From Brevibacillus agri (lineage in GTDB: Bacteria; Bacillota; Bacilli; Brevibacillales; Brevibacillaceae), in assembly GCF_004117055.1 (NCBI RefSeq), contig NZ_CP026363.1:3991001-4055000 (forward strand): DNA of 64,000 nt. Direction: 5' to 3'. The notes below the pieces were generated by a model. That model worked only from the letters and a program-made list of their open reading frames with translations, was not told where the DNA came from and ran no database searches. Positions 59,323-64,000 of the stretch are shown piece by piece; the first letter of the stretch is position 1, and each line of letters begins with the position of its first letter. A program made the position numbers and the translations under genes.

Positions 59323-59441
59323 CTGAATCTGCTCCTTTCTGCTTTCGTTTCCGTCTTTTTTGCTTGCCAGCAGATTTTGCTGTCTGTATGATTGGAAAAA
59401 ATGCCCACAACCGAATTTGGTAAAGAGAGGTGCTTGACTCG

Positions 59442-60134
59442 TTGATTCAGACAATAGCAGATTCCGTCGCCGGCCCAGATGGACAGAGCATTCCTTATAC
59501 CTTGATCCAGGCGGGCGAGTCACCGTCCCGCGCACTTTGCTTTTTCTTTCCCGGCGCCAGCTATTCCTTCGACAAACCGTATTTGTACTATTCGACGATG
59601 CTTTTTTTGCGCAAGCAGGTAGATATCGTCCACGTACACTATTCGTTCGGACAAGACAACGCGGCCTTTTGGAACAGTCCATTCGCCGAAAAAAGCGCGT
59701 GGCTGCAAGCAGACGCAAAGCGGCTTGTCTCTCATGTGCTCGGCAAGCGGGCGTACGAACAAATTTTTTTCCTCGGAAAGTCTATCGGGACGATTCCGAT
59801 TGCGTGCGGCCTGCTCCATGCCTCTGCGTTTTCCCGCACGTCAGCCGTTCTGTTGACGCCCTTGCTGACAGAGGAATCGCTCGTAGCCGATCTGCTCTCT
59901 GTCAAGCAGCAAGTACTGCTTGTCTCCGGCACGCAAGACCCTTACTACCAGCCAACTGCGCTTGAAAAAATAGCCTCCTCCAGGCCAAACGTTCGTCTTT
60001 ATCTGCCTGACGGGGCCAAGCATTCCTTGGACGTGGGACTTGATGTTTCCCGTTCTCTGGCCGTATTGCAGTCGGTCATGGACGAACTGGACAGCTTTGT
60101 AGAACGGGAGCTGGACGCCCACGCCGGAAGCTGA
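59442..60134 (+). CDS. Alpha/beta hydrolase-fold protein, uncharacterised
   Basis: This about 230-residue protein has the nucleophile motif FFLGKSIGTIPIACGL, acid SGTQDPYYQPT and His DGAKHSLDVG, giving a Ser-Asp-His triad. The N-terminal region contains FFFPGASYSFDKPYLYYSTM. The TTG at 59442 is about 11 bases after GAGAGG; a GTG at 59430 overlaps that site. The substrate is unknown. It is not signal-bearing, so cytoplasmic. Confidence 0.75.
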   Translation: MIQTIADSVAGPDGQSIPYTLIQAGESPSRALCFFFPGASYSFDKPYLYYSTMLFLRKQVDIVHVHYSFGQDNAAFWNSPFAEKSAWLQADAKRLVSHVLGKRAYEQIFFLGKSIGTIPIACGLLHASAFSRTSAVLLTPLLTEESLVADLLSVKQQVLLVSGTQDPYYQPTALEKIASSRPNVRLYLPDGAKHSLDVGLDVSRSLAVLQSVMDELDSFVERELDAHAGS

Positions 60135-60159
60135 CAGCGACCACCTGGCAGAGCGCGGT

Positions 60160-60972
60160 TCAGGCAAAATGCTTGGAAACTCGCTTCAACGCTTTTTTCA
60201 GGTGCTTGTGGCGGCAGAGCAGCACTTTTTGGATGAACTTTTTTTCTGCTTTGGTCAGCAACCCTTTCGGTACTCTTCTGATTGCTTTTTTCAGCTTTCC
60301 TTTAGGCATCGCCTGAATCTTTTTCACCATTTTCCCCAGTTGCTTGCGGTTGTCGCGCGTAAACCGCTTCAAGCCTCTCGGAATGCGCTGCTTTTTCTTG
60401 TCGCCGGAATGCAGGCAAAACTTGTAGGCTTTTTTGCAGGAAAACTTCTTCTTGGCCCGCCGGAGATTCCATTTAGTAGGATTACCAAACAAGGAAATCC
60501 CATGATCGATTCCGTACCACTTGTACTTCTTCCCCGACTTTTTCTTGTGGAGAATCAGGTTGCGGTCGGATCGGTCCGGATTGAGAATCCAGGCGTCAAA
60601 AGCGACCAGGCGGGCCAGCTTTTTGGCCTGCTTGACGTACTTGTGCGGCTTTTTCAGCAGCTTCTTTTTCGCCTTTTTCCACGGAATGACCTGGCCGCCC
60701 TTGGCCTGCATCGAAATGAGGCCGCGCTTGATCCGGCCGCGCGGTCCGCGCACATGGGCCTGAATGACTCGCGCCACAGGCAAGCCGAGACTTTTCGCCA
60801 GGTGGGCGGCAATGTACTCGTTGGCAACGAGAATGCGGTAATTTCTGCGAGGATACCGATGAACGGTCGACTTGAAAAAGCCTTTTCGCCCCTTGCGATT
60901 TTTCACCTTCCAGATCAGTCGGCCATACTTTTTACGCAGGCGCTTTCGATAGCGCCACTTCAGTCTCACCAC
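60160..60972 (-). CDS. Very basic HipA-like kinase-fold protein
   Basis: This about 270-residue protein has a third of its residues Lys or Arg and few acids. The core reads LVANEYIAAHLAKSLGLPVA, then AFDAWILNPDRSDRNLIL (catalytic-loop-like D-R-x-x-x-N) and WYGIDHGISLFG (metal-binding Asp), the layout of HipA-like/PI3K-like kinase domains. Basic tails flank it on both sides. GTG at 60972 has GAGG seven bases upstream; ATG 60993 has no site. It may bind nucleic acid or spore DNA; function is unknown. Confidence 0.65.
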   Translation of the reverse strand: MVRLKWRYRKRLRKKYGRLIWKVKNRKGRKGFFKSTVHRYPRRNYRILVANEYIAAHLAKSLGLPVARVIQAHVRGPRGRIKRGLISMQAKGGQVIPWKKAKKKLLKKPHKYVKQAKKLARLVAFDAWILNPDRSDRNLILHKKKSGKKYKWYGIDHGISLFGNPTKWNLRRAKKKFSCKKAYKFCLHSGDKKKQRIPRGLKRFTRDNRKQLGKMVKKIQAMPKGKLKKAIRRVPKGLLTKAEKKFIQKVLLCRHKHLKKALKRVSKHFA

Positions 60973-61166
60973 TCGTACACCTCGTCCCTGCATTTTTTAC
61001 ATCATACGGACTTGGGTTCTGAATGGTGAAACCAAAAAGAACAAGACCTTTGGCCAAAAGGAAAAACAGGTGTTGATCCCTCATCTTTTAGCGGAGGGGA
61101 AGGAACCGTCGCTACTGTATTCTCATACGCCCTGCCAATTCCTGCTAAATGCCGTGTTTCTTTACA

Positions 61167-61201
61167 GAAAAAAAACACCTCCTGCCTTCCGACAGGAGGT
61201 G
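61167..61201 (-). terminator. Terminator of the hem operon ending in hemL
   Basis: The stem GCACCTCCTG / CAGGAGGTG is followed by T8 on the minus strand. The 250 bases between hemL and the HipA-like gene hold no other feature. Confidence 0.92.
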
Positions 61202-61226
61202 CTTGCTTATGTTTTTCGTACACGCT

Positions 61227-62519
61227 TTACGCTTCCAACGTTTTTTGCATAGCGCGGTAGCTCGCTTCGATCGTGCGTTCGATATCTTCCTCGGTATGCG
61301 CCAGCGAAACGAACATTCCCTCGAACTGGGACGGCGGGATCATGACGCCTTCGTCCAGCAAGTGGCTGAAGTAGGCGGAAAAGCGCTCCAGATCGGCCGT
61401 TTTCGCCGTTTCGTAGTTGATGACAGGCGTGTCGGTGAAGAACAGGCACACCATGGAGCCTACCCGGTTGAGCGTGTGCGGGATCCCCAGCTTGCGCGCA
61501 TTTTCTGCGAGTCCTTCGCCGAGACGCGCCGACAATTTTTCCAGATACTCATACGCACCCGGCCTGCTCAGCTCTTGCAGCGTGGTCAAGCCTGCCGCCA
61601 TCGCCAGCGGGTTGCCGGAAAGAGTTCCCGCCTGGTAGATCGGTCCTGCCGGAGCAATCTGCTGCATGATCTCCCGCTTACCGCCGTAGGCCCCGACCGG
61701 AAGACCGCCGCCGATGACTTTGCCCATCGTCGTCAGGTCAGGCGTGATGCCGTACAACTGCTGGGCGCCACCAAGCGCTACGCGGAAGCCCGTCATGACT
61801 TCATCGAAAATGAGCAGCGTGCCGTATTTCGCGGTAATTTCGCGCAGCCCTTCCAAAAAGCCGGGCTGTGGCGGAACGACACCCATGTTGCCGCCAATTG
61901 GCTCAACGATGACAGCCGCCAGGTCGTCGCCGAACGTTTCGAAGGCGAGCTTCACGCTGTCCAGGTCATTGTACGGCACCGTGATCGTATTCAACGCCGT
62001 TCCTTCTGGCACGCCCGGGCTGTCCGGCAGACCGAGCGTCGCGACACCGGAGCCTGCTTTAATCAGCAAACTGTCCGCATGGCCGTGGTAACAGCCTTCG
62101 AACTTCATGATTTTGTTGCGCTTCGTATAGCCGCGCGCGAGGCGCAGGGCGCTCATCGTCGCCTCTGTCCCGGAGTTGACCATGCGCACGACTTCTACGG
62201 ACGGAACCAGTTCACATACGAGCTTGGCCATCTCGGTTTCGCGCTCTGTCGGAGCACCGAAACTCGTGCCAAGTGCCGCCACTTCCGTAATCGCGGCCAG
62301 CACGCGCGGATGCGCATGTCCGAGAATGAGCGGCCCCCAGGAGCCGATGTAGTCAATGTAGCTGTTGCCGTCCACATCAAAAATTCGCGAGCCTTCCCCT
62401 TTGGCGATGTAGACCGGATTGCCGCCCACGCTCTTGAACGCCCGCACCGGGCTGTTCACTCCGCCTGGTATGTAATGCTGTGCTTCTGCAAACAACTGCG
62501 TCGATTTTTCTCTTGTCAT
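61227..62519 (-). CDS. hemL: Glutamate-1-semialdehyde 2,1-aminomutase
   Basis: This 430-residue PLP enzyme makes 5-aminolevulinate. The PLP lysine is in [19 protein letters not shown] (Lys267), with [18 protein letters not shown] at the N-terminus, [16 protein letters not shown] and [10 protein letters not shown]. It follows hemB by seven bases as the last gene of the hemD-hemB-hemL string. Confidence 0.98.
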   Translation of the reverse strand: MTREKSTQLFAEAQHYIPGGVNSPVRAFKSVGGNPVYIAKGEGSRIFDVDGNSYIDYIGSWGPLILGHAHPRVLAAITEVAALGTSFGAPTERETEMAKLVCELVPSVEVVRMVNSGTEATMSALRLARGYTKRNKIMKFEGCYHGHADSLLIKAGSGVATLGLPDSPGVPEGTALNTITVPYNDLDSVKLAFETFGDDLAAVIVEPIGGNMGVVPPQPGFLEGLREITAKYGTLLIFDEVMTGFRVALGGAQQLYGITPDLTTMGKVIGGGLPVGAYGGKREIMQQIAPAGPIYQAGTLSGNPLAMAAGLTTLQELSRPGAYEYLEKLSARLGEGLAENARKLGIPHTLNRVGSMVCLFFTDTPVINYETAKTADLERFSAYFSHLLDEGVMIPPSQFEGMFVSLAHTEEDIERTIEASYRAMQKTLEA

Positions 62520-62526
62520 CTCGTCC

Positions 62527-63501
62527 TCACCTCGCCAGCCATTTTGCTACATCTTTGGCGTGGTACGTAATAATCAGGTCCGCACCAGCCCGTTTGAAGC
62601 TCACCAACGTTTCCATTACGATCCGCTCTTCGTCGATCCAGCCGTTTTGCGCAGCGGCTTTGACCATGGAATACTCGGCGCTCACATTGTAGGCGACGAT
62701 CGGCAGGTTGAAGTTTTCGCGCAGGCGCAGCACCATGTCCATGAAGGCAAGGCCCGGCTTCACGATCAAAAAGTCTGCCCCTTCCTTCACATCGGAAGCT
62801 GCTTCGCGCAGTCCTTCGCGCGCGTTGGCCGCGTCCATCTGGTAGCTCTTGCGATCGCCAAACTGCGGTGTCGAACCAGCCGCATCGCGAAATGGTCCGT
62901 AGAAGGAGGACGCGTATTTCACTGCGTACGACATGATCGGAATATGCTGGAAGCCCGCTTCGTCCAAAGCTTCGCGAATGGCGATCACGAAACCGTCCAT
63001 CATGTTGGATGGAGCGATGATGTCCGCTCCGGCTTTTGCCTGGGAAACGGCCGTCTTGCCCAAAAGCGCAAGCGTCTCGTCATTGACGACTTCGCCCTCG
63101 TGAATGACGCCGCAATGTCCGTGATCGGTGTATTCACACAGGCACGTATCGGCAATCACGATCATTTCCGGGTGGGCTTCCTTGATCTGACGGATGGCTT
63201 GCTGCGTAATCGCCTCGTCGTTGTACGCTTCCGTTCCGCAGGCGTCCTTGTGCTCCGGTACGCCGAACATCAGAACAGACTGGATTCCCAGCTCCACGAT
63301 TTCCTTCATTTCTTCCGCCAACATATCCAGAGAGAGCTGGTACACGCCTGGCATGGAAGCAATCTCGTTTTTGATGCCGGTCCCTTCCACTACAAACAGC
63401 GGGTAAATCAGGTCTTCCACGCGAACGTGATTTTCCCGTACCAGATTGCGCATTGCCGCGCTTTTGCGCAAGCGGCGATGACGATCAAATGTTAGTGCCA
63501 T
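62527..63501 (-). CDS. hemB: Porphobilinogen synthase
   Basis: This 324-residue delta-aminolevulinate dehydratase condenses two 5-aminolevulinates. The zinc cysteines are in [15 protein letters not shown]. Active-site lysines lie in [20 protein letters not shown] and [11 protein letters not shown]. Its ATG begins one base past the hemD stop. The zinc-dependent form is indicated by three Cys. Confidence 0.98.
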   Translation of the reverse strand: MALTFDRHRRLRKSAAMRNLVRENHVRVEDLIYPLFVVEGTGIKNEIASMPGVYQLSLDMLAEEMKEIVELGIQSVLMFGVPEHKDACGTEAYNDEAITQQAIRQIKEAHPEMIVIADTCLCEYTDHGHCGVIHEGEVVNDETLALLGKTAVSQAKAGADIIAPSNMMDGFVIAIREALDEAGFQHIPIMSYAVKYASSFYGPFRDAAGSTPQFGDRKSYQMDAANAREGLREAASDVKEGADFLIVKPGLAFMDMVLRLRENFNLPIVAYNVSAEYSMVKAAAQNGWIDEERIVMETLVSFKRAGADLIITYHAKDVAKWLAR

Positions 63502-63502
63502 G

Positions 63503-64000
63503 TCAATTCCCTCCCAGATTCTCTAGTAAAGCTTCTAACAGTCCATCCACGGTGTACTCGCTCGCGACCACGTCGACGGCAAGCCCGTTTTTTCTGGCTG
63601 TCTCGGCAGTGATCGGACCGATGCAGGCAATCCGCACCTGATCCAGCCAGCCTGGCGAGGCAAACGGCGCCATCGCCTGGATGAAATGAGTCACGGTAGA
63701 TGAGCTGGTAAACAAAATGACATCAATCCGGCCTTCTTGCAACTGTTGGGCCGCTTCCGGCGCCCGTGACCCGTCGATGACCGTCTGGTAGGCGTCTACC
63801 TCTGTCACGGCAAGCCCCAGCTCTTTCAGCTCTGCCGGCAAAGCCTTGCGGGCGATATCGGCCCGCGGCAGCAGCACGCGCTGCCCCGGCTGAAGCTGCT
63901 CGTGCAAGCTCGCAAGCAAGCCCTCCGCTACGTAATCGGACGGAATGACCGCAACCGAAAGCCCGTGCTTGGTCAGCGCTTGCGCGGTCTTGGGACCGAC
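63503..64000 (-). CDS. hemD: Uroporphyrinogen-III synthase (5' part outside window)
   Basis: The visible C-terminal 165 residues begin [20 protein letters not shown], then [37 protein letters not shown] and [20 protein letters not shown], typical HemD repeats of the two-domain fold. It closes the hydroxymethylbilane ring to uroporphyrinogen III. It is directly upstream of hemB, consistent with a hemAXCDBL operon. Confidence 0.92.
   Translation of the reverse strand, partial: VGPKTAQALTKHGLSVAVIPSDYVAEGLLASLHEQLQPGQRVLLPRADIARKALPAELKELGLAVTEVDAYQTVIDGSRAPEAAQQLQEGRIDVILFTSSSTVTHFIQAMAPFASPGWLDQVRIACIGPITAETARKNGLAVDVVASEYTVDGLLEALLENLGGN

Overview
The window is about 64 kb of a spore-forming, low-to-medium GC Gram-positive chromosome. 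Gene content and order point to the Brevibacillus/Paenibacillaceae group. The cues are many sporulation genes (a SpoIID/LytB-domain protein, bofC, safA-like, spo0B, spoIVFA/FB, spoIIB, spoVID, CotS/YsxE-type proteins), a T-box on valS, a FapR-type operator on fabH, and order similarity to the Bacillus subtilis segment hemDBL - spoVID/ysxE - valS/folC - spoIIB/maf/radC/mreBCD/minCD - spoIVFAB - rplU/prp/rpmA - spo0B/obg/pheB. The species assignment is inference. No rRNA, tRNA, CRISPR array, prophage or insertion sequence was recognised. Nearly all genes lie on the minus strand.

Layout from left to right. 1-5.7 kb: truncated SpoIID-like gene, DUF2905, ruvB-ruvA-ruvC, a small protein, a secreted protein with an H-x-C-x-H motif, and bofC. 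5.7-10.5 kb: secreted cyclic-nucleotide phosphodiesterase/nucleotidase behind Pho-box-like repeats, then a CotS-type kinase and a SafA-like coat protein. 10.6-15.3 kb: pheB-hom-thrC-thrB-pheA amino-acid operon with a clear sigma-A promoter. 15.4-18.3 kb: a small hydrophilic protein, the NADH dehydrogenase pair with two Rex-like boxes, and a PilZ-like protein. 18.3-25.2 kb: obg, spo0B, rpmA, prp, rplU, rng, spoIVFB, spoIVFA and a cold-shock gene. 25.5-35 kb: the cell-shape/division cluster DUF4321-maf-radC-mreBCD-mrdA-minC-minD-rodA. 35-43.6 kb: spoIIB, fabH and T-box-valS-folC-murC. 43.6-47.1 kb: a phosphatase / ATP-binding kinase-like / STAS partner-switching cassette with no sigma factor beside it. 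47.3-51 kb: two degenerate CotS/YsxE-family proteins and spoVID. 51.2-54.6 kb: hemE-hemH-hemY. 54.7-56.4 kb: padR-DUF1700-DUF4097, with DUF1700 frameshifted. 56.5-61 kb: 5'-nucleotidase, two alpha/beta hydrolases and an extremely basic HipA-like kinase-fold protein. 61.2-64 kb: hemL, hemB and the 3' part of hemD.

Together the genes cover spore development (SpoIID-like, SpoIIB, Spo0B, the SpoIVFA/FB/BofC sigma-K checkpoint, SafA/SpoVID coat assembly), rod-shape growth and septum placement, both ends of a coproporphyrin-type haem pathway, and threonine/phenylalanine synthesis. The most interesting items are the unusual Cys4-PAS-HATPase partner-switching cassette, a four-fold exact 48-residue repeat in PBP2, the Lys/Arg-rich HipA-like protein, the HxCxH secreted protein, the two apparent pseudokinases beside spoVID, and several operators (Rex, FapR, Pho-like).
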